From Mycobacterium sp. MYCO198283 (lineage in GTDB: Bacteria > Actinomycetota > Actinomycetes > Mycobacteriales > Mycobacteriaceae): a stretch of 43,731 bases of DNA. Under the pieces are notes generated by a model, which saw nothing but the letters and a program-made list of their open reading frames with translations, had not been told where the DNA came from and searched no databases. A program made the translations under genes and the position numbers. The stretch's first letter is position 1. Each line of letters starts with the position of its first letter. Location: positions 1-43,731 of the forward strand of contig NZ_JAJQJI010000012.1 of NCBI RefSeq assembly GCF_021213805.1. The letters run 5' to 3'. Positions 31,911 through 41,963 of the stretch are shown in pieces.

Positions 31911-33181
31911 CCAGCTCGGCCGGTAGCGCGCCTCGTACGCCGCTTCGTAGACGGCCTTGTCCAGCTCGTAGGCCGCCAGCACGTCCGACGACTCGCGCGG
32001 ATCGGCGTCGGCGCCGGCGGCGTACCCGTCGCAGAAGGATTCGCAGTTGCGCTGCACCCATTCCCGCGCCCGGGCGGCGAGCTGCCGTTCCTGCTCCGGC
32101 GGCTGGTCGACCAGCCGCTGATAGGCCGCGTACTCGTAGGAGCGCAGCACGCCCGCCACGTCGCGCAGCGGCGAGTCCGGCTTGCGGCGTTCGGCCAGGG
32201 GCTGTCCGGGCTCGCCCTCGAAGTCGATGAGCAACCACCGTTCGGGTGTGCGGAGCACCTGCCCGAGGTGCAGGTCGCCGTGCATGCGCTGGACGGTGAT
32301 CTCCCGGCCGTCGAGCGCCCGGAACCGCTCCTCGAGCGCGGGCACGTACTCGGACAGCTCCGAGACGGTGGCCGCGGCGTTCGACAGCCGGTTCAGCATG
32401 GCCTCGACCGGGAACGGCGCCGTCGAGGTCCCCAGCGACCGGGCGAGCTCGGCGTGCACGGAGGCCACCGCCTCGCCCAGCCGGTAGGACTCGGCGGCGA
32501 AGTCGCCGCCCACCTCGTCGGCGTACAGGTCGCCCTCGGCGAACAGGTCGCGGGCGCTGGCGGTCGCCATGTCCCAGCCCTCGGCACTGTTGGTGGCGTA
32601 GGCGGTCACCATGCCCAGCGACGCAGGCTCGCCGTCGACCGTCAACTCATAGGACCCGTAGAGCTTGGCCACGTGCGGGTTTCCGGCGCGCCCCAGCACC
32701 CGGTTCAGCTCGATGTCCGGATTGACGCCGACCGTGACGCGGCGGAACACTTTGAGGATCGCGCGCTCCTCGAAGATGACGCTGGTGTTGCTCTGCTCGG
32801 CGCTGGCCACCCACGGCATCGCCTCGAGCGGCAGCTCGACGCCCGGCTCCTTGGTGAACGTCAGATCGCCGATGCTGCCGGAGGAATCGATCAGCGACAG
32901 CAGAAAGGTCGCCGCGGCCGGGTCGTAGAGGGCGTCGTAGCCGGTGCGGTTCCCGTCGGTCCCGATGGTGGCGACGGTGCTGTACTCCTCGACGGGCGCG
33001 GTGTCCCACCGCACCAGCACCTGGTAGCGCTCGACGGTGCCGTCGACATACGCGGCGTCGACGAGATACAGGTCGAGGTCGTCGCGCAGCGGTACGACGG
33101 TGGCGGGCTCGGCCGACGTCAACGTGCGGGTGCGGCCCGCATACCACCGTTGCTGCGGAAGCCATTCGGCGAAGGGCAGGC

Positions 33182-33185
<4 letters not shown>
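31869..33185 (-). CDS. mak: Maltokinase (Mak/Pep2)
   Basis: Kinase of 438 residues that phosphorylates maltose to maltose-1-phosphate with ATP, feeding the GlgE glucan pathway. It has the aminoglycoside-phosphotransferase-like fold: ATP-site Lys145 (AILKVFRR), catalytic loop HGDLHLGQ (302-309, D304), and metal-binding DFE (321-323). The N-terminal MSLPFAEWLPQQRWYAGRTR cap is typical of Mak. The ATG at 33185 overlaps the treS stop (ATGA), so TreS and Mak are made together and can form a complex, as known in mycobacteria. A very long frame upstream on this strand is a shadow inside treS. Confidence 0.95.
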
Positions 33186-34960
<1,775 letters not shown>

Positions 34961-35115
34961 CAGGATCAAACTACCCACTCGCCACGAGCTGAACCGAGTG
35001 GCGCGGTGCGGCATCGCGTTTCCGCTGTCCGGCACGGCGATTACCGCTGGTGCGCGTCGGGTATCACCTGCTCGAACATCGAGTCGGGCACACACAAGGT
35101 CGGGCGGAGTGCGGC
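34961..35115. promoter_or_regulatory. Divergent treS / yihY promoter region
   Basis: For treS (minus): -10-like TAGTTT (34973-34968) seven bases from the ATG, and GGTTC-N14-GGGTA (34995-34972). For yihY (plus): GATTA (35039-35043), 15 bases, GGGTA (35059-35063). CCACTCG-N13-CGAGTGG (34975-35001) overlaps the treS promoter and could bind a regulator. Confidence 0.45.
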
Positions 35116-36090
35116 ATGGTCGGGTGGCTTGATCGGCTCCAACGCCGCTCCCGCGCGGCCGGGTTCGTCATCGCGGTCGTCTACAAGTACGCCGACGACC
35201 AGGGTTACTACCTTGCGGCGCTCATCGCCTACTACGCATTCCTGTCCCTGTTCCCGCTGCTGCTCCTGCTGACGACCGTGCTCGGACTGGTGCTCGCGGA
35301 CCGGCCCGACCTGCAGGAGGCCATCCTGGACTCGGCGCTGGCGCAGTTCCCGGTCATCGGCAGCCAGCTCGGTCAGCCCCGCCAGCTCAGCGGCGGGGCC
35401 TCCGGCGTCGCGATCGGCATCGCGCTGGCGCTCTACGGCGGCCTGGGCGCCGGACAGGCCACACAGAACGCGATGGCGACCGTGTGGGCGGTGCCGCGCA
35501 GCTCCCGGCCCGACCCCATCCGGTCACGGCTGCGCAGCCTGCTGCTGCTGCTGGTGCTCGGTTCGGCGCTGCTCGGCACGACCCTGCTCGCCGCGGTGGG
35601 ACGGGCCTCGTCGGCGGTGGCGCCGGCCAAGGTGGGGCTGATCGCGGCGGCGCTGCTGATCAACACCGCGGTCTGCGCGGTGGCGTTCCGGGTGGCGACG
35701 CCGCGCCGGCTCGCGTTCCGGGAGATCCTGCCCGGCGCCGTGTGCGCGGCGCTGGTGTGGCAGCTGCTGCAGTGGTTCGGCGCCGTCTACGTCGGCAACG
35801 TGGTGCGCGGCGCCTCGGTCACCAACAGCATCTTCGCGCTCGTGCTGGGCCTGCTGGCCTTTTTGTACCTGGTGGCGGTGTCCCTGGTGCTGACCGCGGA
35901 GCTCAACGCCGTTCGCGTGAACCGGCTGTATCCGCGGGCGCTGCTCACACCGTTCACCGACGACGTCGATCTCACCGCCGGCGACCGCCGCACCTACGCC
36001 GGGCTCGCGAAAGCGCAGCAGGCCAAGGGTTTCGAACGGGTGAAGGTGTCGTTCGAGAAGGGCGACGGGCCGGCGGCGCCGGAGCGGTAA
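35116..36090 (+). CDS. YihY/BrkB-family inner-membrane protein
   Basis: Protein of 324 residues with six or seven membrane helices. The family signature is YLAALIAYYAFLSLFPLLLLL near residues 35-55. GGLGAGQATQNAMATVWAVPR and a C-terminal SIFALVLGLLAFLYLVAVSLVLTAELNAVR follow. The YihY/BrkB (virulence factor BrkB) family has no settled function. The ATG at 35116 lies just before the first helix. Its stop TAA (36088-36090) forms the first half of the -10 box of the next gene. Confidence 0.88.
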   Translation: MVGWLDRLQRRSRAAGFVIAVVYKYADDQGYYLAALIAYYAFLSLFPLLLLLTTVLGLVLADRPDLQEAILDSALAQFPVIGSQLGQPRQLSGGASGVAIGIALALYGGLGAGQATQNAMATVWAVPRSSRPDPIRSRLRSLLLLLVLGSALLGTTLLAAVGRASSAVAPAKVGLIAAALLINTAVCAVAFRVATPRRLAFREILPGAVCAALVWQLLQWFGAVYVGNVVRGASVTNSIFALVLGLLAFLYLVAVSLVLTAELNAVRVNRLYPRALLTPFTDDVDLTAGDRRTYAGLAKAQQAKGFERVKVSFEKGDGPAAPER

Positions 36091-36099
36091 GGTGCGGCG

Positions 36100-36891
36100 A
36101 TGCCACGCGACCACGGCGATCCGGGCGATGCGCCCACCATGGCACCGCCGCTGACCGACGTCGCGGACCCGTCCCGGCCCTCGGCTGCCGAGGAGGCCCG
36201 CACCATCGCCGCCGCCACCAACGCCGCGACCCTGGCGAGCCTGACCGGCGCCGGTGATCCGTGGGCGTCGTTCGTCACCTACGGGCTGCTGGGCGGTGCT
36301 CCGGTGCTGTGTGTGTCGCAGCTGGCCGAACACGGCCGCAACCTCGCCGCCGATCCGCGCGCCAGCCTCGCGATCGTGGCGGCCGGCGCCTCGACCGATC
36401 CGCTGGCGAACCCGCGCATCACGCTGGCCGGGGTGGTCGAGCAGCCGGCGGGTGACGAGCTGGCGGCGGCCCGCGCCGCGCACGTCGCGGCCGTACCCGC
36501 CGCGCGGTACTACGTCGACTACAGCGACTTCACGGTCTGGGTGCTCCGGGTGCAGCGGGTCCGCTGGGTCGGCGGTTACGGCCGCATGGAATCGGCCACC
36601 GCAGAGCAGTATTCGGCCGCCGAACCCGACCCGGTGCGGCCGCACGCGGCGCCGGCGGTGGCCCACCTGAACGACGACCACGCCGGTGCGCTGCTGGCGA
36701 TTGCGCAGCGGCTGGGCGGCTATCCCGACGCCACCGCGGCGGTGTGCGAGGGCGCGGACCGGTACGGCCTCGACCTGCGGGTCACCACACCGCGCGGCCC
36801 CGCGTACACCCGCGCCGGCTACGGCCGCGCGCTGTCGTCGATCGACGAATTGCGTTCGGCCGCGGTGGAACTCACCCGACGCGCCCGCTGA
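36100..36891 (+). CDS. HugZ-like haem/FMN split-barrel protein with DUF2470 domain
   Basis: Protein of 263 residues with two parts. The N-terminal PPOX-type split barrel (about 25-165; ATLASLTGAGDPWASFVTYGLLGGAPVLCVSQLAEHGRNLAADPRASLAIV) is followed by a DUF2470-like domain (about 185-255) with HLNDDHAGALLAIAQRLGG, as in HugZ-type haem-utilisation proteins. It may bind haem or flavin, which would fit the haemophore-like gene in the same window. TAAGGT (36088-36093) lies six bases before the ATG, a leaderless layout. Confidence 0.85.
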   Translation: MPRDHGDPGDAPTMAPPLTDVADPSRPSAAEEARTIAAATNAATLASLTGAGDPWASFVTYGLLGGAPVLCVSQLAEHGRNLAADPRASLAIVAAGASTDPLANPRITLAGVVEQPAGDELAAARAAHVAAVPAARYYVDYSDFTVWVLRVQRVRWVGGYGRMESATAEQYSAAEPDPVRPHAAPAVAHLNDDHAGALLAIAQRLGGYPDATAAVCEGADRYGLDLRVTTPRGPAYTRAGYGRALSSIDELRSAAVELTRRAR

Positions 36892-36898
36892 GCGGCGG

Positions 36899-37327
36899 TC
36901 AGCGCAGCGCCGCCAGGTTCCGCACCGACTTCCGGACGTCGGATTCGAGGACGCGGGCGGTCAGGTCACCGATCTTCGTGTTGAGCAGGCCACCGGAGAA
37001 GTCGGCCAGCAGGTGGAACTCTGTCCCCGGATCCCGCTCGGCGATCAACATGGTCAGCGTGATGCGAACGCCGCCGCGGCCGTGACCCGTCATCGCGATG
37101 GCGGTGGGCACCTCGAAACGCGTGACCTCCCAATGGATCACGTTGCGGAAGCCCTTGACCTTGATGAGCGACGACACACGGGTGCCCTCTTCGATCTGCG
37201 CCGGCAGCGGGCTGCGCCAGCCGCCGAAGATCGTCATCCACTCGTCGAACCGCTCCAGGTCCGAGGCCATCGCCCAAGCCTCCATCGGGCGCAGATCGGA
37301 CGTGACGGTGACATCGACCCGGGCCAT
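36899..37327 (-). CDS. SRPBCC-family protein
   Basis: Protein of 142 residues with the SRPBCC helix-grip pattern: strand one (VDVTVTSDLRPMEAWAMASDLERFDEWMTIFGGW), a beta-sheet with IHWEVTRFEVPTAIAMTG, and a long C-terminal helix (LTARVLESDVRKSVRNLAAL). It probably binds a hydrophobic ligand. The start at 37327 is supported by the -10-like CATAAT six bases upstream. A possible 35-residue gene ends seven bases upstream on the same strand. Confidence 0.83.
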   Translation of the reverse strand: MARVDVTVTSDLRPMEAWAMASDLERFDEWMTIFGGWRSPLPAQIEEGTRVSSLIKVKGFRNVIHWEVTRFEVPTAIAMTGHGRGGVRITLTMLIAERDPGTEFHLLADFSGGLLNTKIGDLTARVLESDVRKSVRNLAALR

Positions 37328-37334
37328 CGGCGGA

Positions 37335-37442
37335 TTATGCCTCGACGTCCGGGGCGTCGGCGCCGACCACCTCGCGCTCGTGTGCGGTGCGGCGTGCCGG
37401 TCCGTCGTCGTCGAGCTCGGATGTCTCCTTCGATTCGGGCAT
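37335..37442 (-). CDS. Possible very small acidic protein (35 residues)
   Basis: Frame of 35 residues, starting MPESKETSELDDDG and ending GADAPDVEA, highly charged with no hydrophobic core. Support comes from position: the stop is seven bases before the SRPBCC start, and a SigF-like GATTA-N15-GGGTA (minus strand, 37478-37454) lies 11 bases before its ATG, the same spacing as at glgX. There is no ribosome site. It could be chance. Confidence 0.35.
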   Translation of the reverse strand: MPESKETSELDDDGPARRTAHEREVVGADAPDVEA

Positions 37443-37751
37443 GTCGCGCTTGGTACCCGCTGGGTTGCAGGCGTAATCGGCAGGACGGCTGTGATCTGGG
37501 GAGGGAGCTGCATGAACCGGCCGCACCGGCTAGAGTGAGGGCAGCTTCCGAGCTCCGCACCGGACCGGGCCGAATGAGCACCTCTTCGCGCCGGTCACCA
37601 GGGTAAGCAGATTCCCGCCACAGCCGCTGCGGGGTGCGAGCTGTCCATCCGCGAGTGAAGCCGTCCGCTCGACTCCTGCTTAGCCGCGTGCGTTCACAGC
37701 GCTCGGGGCACAGCTAGTCGACCCGTCACCGGGTCGGGTGAGGTTGGCCGC
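37443..37751. promoter_or_regulatory. Leader region of the sigma factor gene
   Basis: About 309 bases without a convincing gene. CGACCCG-TCAC-CGGGTCG (37719-37736), a perfect 7-bp hairpin or operator, lies 15 bases before the sigma factor start. GAGG occurs just after it. A GGGTA at 37601 has no matching -35, so I see no clear autoregulatory SigF promoter. Confidence 0.4.
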
Positions 37752-38543
37752 ATGACCACGATGATGACTCCGCCGCGAGCGCGGCGCTCCGGGGAGTACG
37801 CCGACGTCCCGGACATGTTCCGCGAGCTCGAGCGCCTGGCGCCGGATTCGCCGCAGTACCGACGGCAGCGTGACCGCATCACCGAGCGGTGCCTGCCGCT
37901 CGCCGAACACATCGCGCGCCGGTTCGACGGCCGCGGCGAACCGCACGAGGACCTGCTGCAGGTGGCCCGGCTGGGTCTGGTGAACGCCGTCAACCGCTAT
38001 GACGTCGGCAACGGCTCTGACTTCCTGTCCTTTGCGGTGCCGACCATCATGGGTGAGGTCCGCCGCCACTTCCGCGACTTCGGCTGGTCGCTGTCCGTGC
38101 CGCGCCGGTTGAAGGAACTGCACCTGCGGATCGGGGTGACGACCGCCGAGATGTCGCAGCGGCTGGGCCGGGCGCCGACACCGTCCGAACTCGCCGCCGA
38201 ACTCGAGCTGCCGCGCGAGCAGGTGATCGAAGGGCTCGTCGCGGGCACCTCGTACAACGCGTCGTCGATCTTCAACAACGGTGGCGATGACGACGACATG
38301 CCCGGCATCGCCGACCGCATCGGCGGACCGGATGTCCGGCTCGACCACGTCGAGAACCGGCAGGCGCTGCTGCCGCTGCTCGAATCGCTGCCCGAGCGGG
38401 AACGTCGGATCCTGGTGCTGCGCTTCTTCGAACAGCAGACGCAGTCGCAGATCGCCGCCCAGATCGGGGTGTCCCAGATGCACGTCTCCCGGCTACTGGC
38501 GCGGGCGCTGTCCCGGCTGCGCGACCGCATGGAAGTGCGTTAG
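37752..38543 (+). CDS. SigF-like (sigma-B/F/G group) sigma factor, orphan
   Basis: Sigma factor of 263 residues. Region 2 contains RCLPLAEHIARRFDGRGEPHEDLLQVARLGLVNAVNRYD and FAVPTIMGEVRRHFRD (94-109). Region 3 is about 118-165. Region 4 ends with the helix-turn-helix TQSQIAAQIGVSQMHVSRLLARALSRLRD (230-258), which contacts the -35 box. EYADVPDMFREL at the start is shared with mycobacterial SigF. Unlike sigF, which lies behind its anti-sigma gene usfX/rsbW, no anti-sigma or anti-anti-sigma gene is adjacent. It is therefore probably a SigF paralogue controlled elsewhere. It likely reads GGTTT-N16-GGGTA-like promoters. Confidence 0.92.
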   Translation: MTTMMTPPRARRSGEYADVPDMFRELERLAPDSPQYRRQRDRITERCLPLAEHIARRFDGRGEPHEDLLQVARLGLVNAVNRYDVGNGSDFLSFAVPTIMGEVRRHFRDFGWSLSVPRRLKELHLRIGVTTAEMSQRLGRAPTPSELAAELELPREQVIEGLVAGTSYNASSIFNNGGDDDDMPGIADRIGGPDVRLDHVENRQALLPLLESLPERERRILVLRFFEQQTQSQIAAQIGVSQMHVSRLLARALSRLRDRMEVR

Positions 38544-38685
38544 AGCAGCTTCTGCTCGATCACGGTCTGCAGGCGCGGTCGGCGCCAGCCGCGGCTCACG
38601 CGCTCGACGCGCACGCCGATCTCGCCGCCGATCTCCAAGAAGCCGATCTGATTGCGGTCCGCGTGTCGCTCGTACTGTCGAAACC

Positions 38686-39114
38686 ATGGATGCACCGGCG
38701 TCGACCGACGATCCCGCGGCCGCCTTCGGTGCGGCGCCCGTCGCGCGGCTGGCAACCTGCGGCGCCGACGCCCCGCACCTGGTGCCGGTGGTGTTCGCCC
38801 TGCAGCGCAGCGACGCCGGCGACGTCGTCTACACCGCCGTCGACGCCAAACCCAAGACGACACCGCGGCTGCGGCGGCTGCGGAACATCGAGCGCAACCC
38901 GCACGTCAGCCTGTTGGTCGACGAATACCACGACGACTGGTCGGCGCTGTGGTGGGTGCGCGCCGACGGCACCGCCGCCATCCACGCCGCCGGATCGGGG
39001 CTGGCGGCGGGCTATGCCGCCCTGCGGGCGAAGTATCCGCAATACCGAACGGTCTCGCTGACCGGTCCGGTGATCGCGGTGAGCGTGACGCGCTGGACGT
39101 CCTGGCGGGGTTGA
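38686..39114 (+). CDS. PPOX-class F420-dependent protein (TIGR03668-like)
   Basis: Split-barrel protein of 142 residues. It opens AAFGAAPVARLATCGADAPHLVPVVFAL and continues DAKPKTTPRLRRLRNIERNPHVSLLVDEYHDDWSALWWVRADGTA, the pattern of TIGR03668-type F420-dependent oxidoreductases. The ATG at 38686 is supported by TACTGT (38673-38678) seven bases upstream. The substrate is unknown. It follows the sigma factor gene by 142 bases. Confidence 0.87.
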   Translation: MDAPASTDDPAAAFGAAPVARLATCGADAPHLVPVVFALQRSDAGDVVYTAVDAKPKTTPRLRRLRNIERNPHVSLLVDEYHDDWSALWWVRADGTAAIHAAGSGLAAGYAALRAKYPQYRTVSLTGPVIAVSVTRWTSWRG

Positions 39115-39121
39115 ACCGGCC

Positions 39122-40183
39122 TCAGCCGACCGGCCCGGCGACCAGCACCACGTCGCCGCTGCGCGCCGCGCCGCTCGGGTCGATCCAGCCGACGGTCACG
39201 CGGTCGCCCGGGACGTGCCGGTCGATCAGCGTGGCCAGCGTCGTCGGGTTGTCGACCGGCTGGTTGTCGAAGGAGACGATCACGTCGCCGCCGCGCAGCC
39301 CCAGCGCCGCCGCGGGCGTGTCCGGGAGGACGTCGCGCACCAGCACGCCGGGCACGTTGACGTCGTCGAGGCCGGTGCCGGCGATGCCGAGGAACGGCGT
39401 GGGCCCGATGTGGACCGTGTCGGACGGAACCCCGGCGCGGATCTGGTTCGCGATGCCCAGCGCCTGGCTGATCGGGATCGCGAATCCCGTTCCGCGCCGG
39501 CCCACCTCGAAGTTGGCGTTGCCGGCGGCGTTGACGCCGATGACCTGCCCGGCGGCGTTCACCAGCGGACCGCCCGAGTCGCCGGGCCGCAGGTCGGCGT
39601 CGATCTCGATGAGCCCGGTCAGCTCGCGGGCGTATCCGCTGAGCTCGGAGAACGCGGTGACGGTCTGGTTGAGCGCGTCGACGGTGCCCGGCGCGGCGGC
39701 CACCGTGCCGTCGACGCCGTCGGAGTTGCCGATCGCCACGATCGGATCGCCCGGGGCGACCGCGCCCGAGTCACCGATGGCCGCCGGCCGCAGCCCGTCG
39801 GCACCGATCAGCCGCACCAGCGCGATGTCGCGGCTGCGGTCGTAGCCGAGCACCTGCACGCCGAAGCGGCGGCCGGTGCCGTTCTCCACGGCACTGACAT
39901 CGGTGGCGCCCTCCACGACGTGGTTGTTGGTGAGCACCTCCCCGCCGCTGCTCAGCACGATCCCGGTGCCGGTGCCCGCCGCCTCCTGGTAGCGCAGGTT
40001 GGTGCTGATGTCGACGGTGCTGGGTGCCACGGCGGCCACCAGCGCGTCGACATCCGGTGGAGCGCCCGGCGAGCCGATCGGCGCAGCGGCGGCGCTCGGC
40101 GCCAGGAAGCCCGCGCAGAGCCCCAGGACGGCGACGAAAATCGCCGGCCAGCGGGCCGGACGGGGGCGCGGCGATGCGGTCAT
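39122..40183 (-). CDS. pepA: Exported trypsin-like serine protease with PDZ domain (PepA-like)
   Basis: HtrA-type protease of 353 residues. A signal peptide (residues 1-34, ending SAAAAP) directs export. The protease domain has His88 (NNHVVEG), Asp119 (RSRDIALVR) and Ser203 (RPGDSGGPL). A PDZ domain covers about 260-345 (LGIAGTGLDDVNVPGVLVRDVLPDTPAAALGLRGGDVIVSFD). It resembles M. tuberculosis PepA (Rv0125), which is next to treS there; in this window treS lies about 4 kb away. GGAGAG precedes the ATG. It probably acts in envelope protein quality control or processing. Confidence 0.9.
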   Translation of the reverse strand: MTASPRPRPARWPAIFVAVLGLCAGFLAPSAAAAPIGSPGAPPDVDALVAAVAPSTVDISTNLRYQEAAGTGTGIVLSSGGEVLTNNHVVEGATDVSAVENGTGRRFGVQVLGYDRSRDIALVRLIGADGLRPAAIGDSGAVAPGDPIVAIGNSDGVDGTVAAAPGTVDALNQTVTAFSELSGYARELTGLIEIDADLRPGDSGGPLVNAAGQVIGVNAAGNANFEVGRRGTGFAIPISQALGIANQIRAGVPSDTVHIGPTPFLGIAGTGLDDVNVPGVLVRDVLPDTPAAALGLRGGDVIVSFDNQPVDNPTTLATLIDRHVPGDRVTVGWIDPSGAARSGDVVLVAGPVG

Positions 40184-40277
40184 GTTCGCAACTCTCCGAT
40201 GTCGGGGTCGCCGGCGGAACCGGCGGACCTGCGGGACGAATTATCCCGGGCAGTGGCGTGACACACCAGTGGCCCGG

Positions 40278-41021
40278 TCAGGCGCGGACGATGATCGGGT
40301 CGCCGATGTTCACCATGTCGTAGTACCAGGCCGCGTTGTCCGGGCTCAGGTTGATGCAGCCGTGGCTCACGTTGGCCGAACCCTGCGATCCGACCGACCA
40401 CGGCGCCGAGTGCACGTACACCCCACCCCACGTCACCCGCACCGCGTCCTGCACCGTCAGCTTGTAGCCGTTGGGGGAGTTCAGCGGGATACCGATGGTG
40501 CGGGAGTCCATCACCACGGACTTCTGCTTCTCCAGCGCGGTGAAGTTGCCGATCGGCGTGGCGAACCCGGGCTTGCCCATCGAGGCCGGCATCTCGCGCA
40601 GCACCTGGTCGTCGACGCTCACGGTGAAGGTGTGCGCCGACAGGTCCGCCACGCCGACCACCGCGGACCGGGTGGTGAAGTTCGTGGTGAGGCCGCCCAC
40701 CGAATAGGTGACCGCGTGGTGCGCGGGCCACAACTGCTGCGGCGTCCAGCGCATCGTGCGGCTGTCGGGCCAGGTGACCTCGCCGGGGCCGGCCGCGGCC
40801 GGCAGGCGCAGCGACCGCTCCGCGGCGGGCCGGTCGGCGACCGGGGCGGCGTAGCGGACGGTGATGGGCTGCCCGACCCCCACCGACTCGCCCGCCGACG
40901 GCGACACCGACGCGATCGGCGCGACCGACGCCGGCGCCGCCGCCGCGGCGGTGGCCGTTCCCGCGCAGCTCATCGCCACGACGCTCAACAGCAACAGCAC
41001 GGACCGAAGGATTCTCCCCAC
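40278..41021 (-). CDS. ldtA: L,D-transpeptidase (LdtA/LdtMt1-like)
   Basis: Exported enzyme of 247 residues that makes 3-3 cross-links in peptidoglycan. A signal peptide or anchor occupies residues 1-29. One Ig-like domain (about 35-118, PSAGESVGVGQPITVRYAAPV) precedes the YkuD domain, in which His204 and the catalytic Cys222 lie in the SHGCINLSPDNAAWYY motif. The single Ig-like domain and length fit LdtMt1 (Rv0116c). The GTG at 41021 has GGGAGG eight bases upstream; the much longer frame beyond it crosses the divergent tetR. The YkuD class is sensitive to carbapenems. Confidence 0.9.
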   Translation of the reverse strand: MGRILRSVLLLLSVVAMSCAGTATAAAAAPASVAPIASVSPSAGESVGVGQPITVRYAAPVADRPAAERSLRLPAAAGPGEVTWPDSRTMRWTPQQLWPAHHAVTYSVGGLTTNFTTRSAVVGVADLSAHTFTVSVDDQVLREMPASMGKPGFATPIGNFTALEKQKSVVMDSRTIGIPLNSPNGYKLTVQDAVRVTWGGVYVHSAPWSVGSQGSANVSHGCINLSPDNAAWYYDMVNIGDPIIVRA

Positions 41022-41225
41022 AGTGCGCCTCCCTCTCGTGACCGGCAGTCTAATGGTGGCGGACGACAGCAGGTGTTCCGCGGCGCCGTGGCGGACCGTC
41101 CGATCGCCGACCGGACCCCTCCCGTCCCCCTTACCGTGAGCGGCTCGACCCGTCGTCGCGGCGAGTAAAGTGCCTGGTCTCAGCAGCACGCGGGGCGACA
41201 TGCGGCCGCGACGGACGGAGGCCCC

Positions 41226-41960
41226 ATGGCGCAGCGACCCGCCCCGCAGCAAACCTCCCCACAGCAACCCACGGCCAAACGGCAACGCCGGCAGCGGGGC
41301 TCGATCAACCCCGACGACATCGTCGCCGGAGCGTTCGAGCTCGCGCAGACGACGTCGATCGACAACCTCAGCATGCCGGCGCTCGGCCGGCACCTGTCGG
41401 TGGGCGTCACCAGCATCTACTGGTACTTCCGCAGCAAGGACGACCTGCTCAACGCCATGGCCGACCGCGCGCTGCAGCAGGTGTCCATCGACGCGCCCCA
41501 CGTCGCGGCCGCCGAGTGGCGGGAGTCGCTGCACGCCCACGCCCACGCGCTGCGCTCGACCTTCAAGAGCAACGCGATCCTCACCGACCTCGTGCTGATC
41601 CGCGGCGCGCTGAGCGCCAGCGGCCGGCGGCTCGGGGTCCGGTCCATCGAGGCGGCGGTGGCGGGGCTCGTCGAGGCGGGGCTGTCGCCCGAGGACGCCT
41701 ACGACACCTACTCGGCGGTGTCGCTGCACGTCCGCGGCTCGGTGGTGCTCAGCCGGCTCGACGAGCGGGCCCGCACCCTGCACCGGCTCACCCGCTCTCC
41801 CGACGAACCGTCGCCGATCGATCCCGCCACCACACCGCTCGTCGCGGACCTCAGCCACCGCGGGCACCGGCTCGGTGTGGCCGACGACGCCAACTTCGAA
41901 TACGGGCTGCAGTGCATCCTCGACCACGCCGCCCACCTGATCGCGCAGCGACGGGCCTGA
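41226..41960 (+). CDS. TetR-family regulator
   Basis: TetR repressor of 244 residues with a Gln/Pro-rich N-terminal tail. The helix-turn-helix lies at about 48-67 (LSMPALGRHLSVGVTSIYWYFRS). The C-terminal domain resembles the TetR_C tetracycline-repressor-like group. ACGGAGG precedes the ATG. It is divergent from the L,D-transpeptidase gene, with about 200 bases between, in which a possible -10 TAAAGT (about 41165) is visible but no clear long palindrome. It converges on the LLM oxidoreductase gene with three bases between. Targets are unknown. Confidence 0.87.
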   Translation: MAQRPAPQQTSPQQPTAKRQRRQRGSINPDDIVAGAFELAQTTSIDNLSMPALGRHLSVGVTSIYWYFRSKDDLLNAMADRALQQVSIDAPHVAAAEWRESLHAHAHALRSTFKSNAILTDLVLIRGALSASGRRLGVRSIEAAVAGLVEAGLSPEDAYDTYSAVSLHVRGSVVLSRLDERARTLHRLTRSPDEPSPIDPATTPLVADLSHRGHRLGVADDANFEYGLQCILDHAAHLIAQRRA

Positions 41961-41963
41961 CGG

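Noticed and set aside
37601..37605. GGGTA upstream of the SigF-like gene as an autoregulatory promoter
   Set aside because: No GTTT-like -35 lies 15-17 bases upstream.
38540..38685. Minus-strand frame ending at 38540 (last part ...RGWRRPRLQTVIEQKLL) in the gap after the sigma factor gene
   Set aside because: The terminal 40-odd codons look somewhat protein-like and share TTAG with the sigma factor stop, but there is no good start codon or ribosome site, and the upstream part is antisense to the PPOX gene. Left as unresolved.
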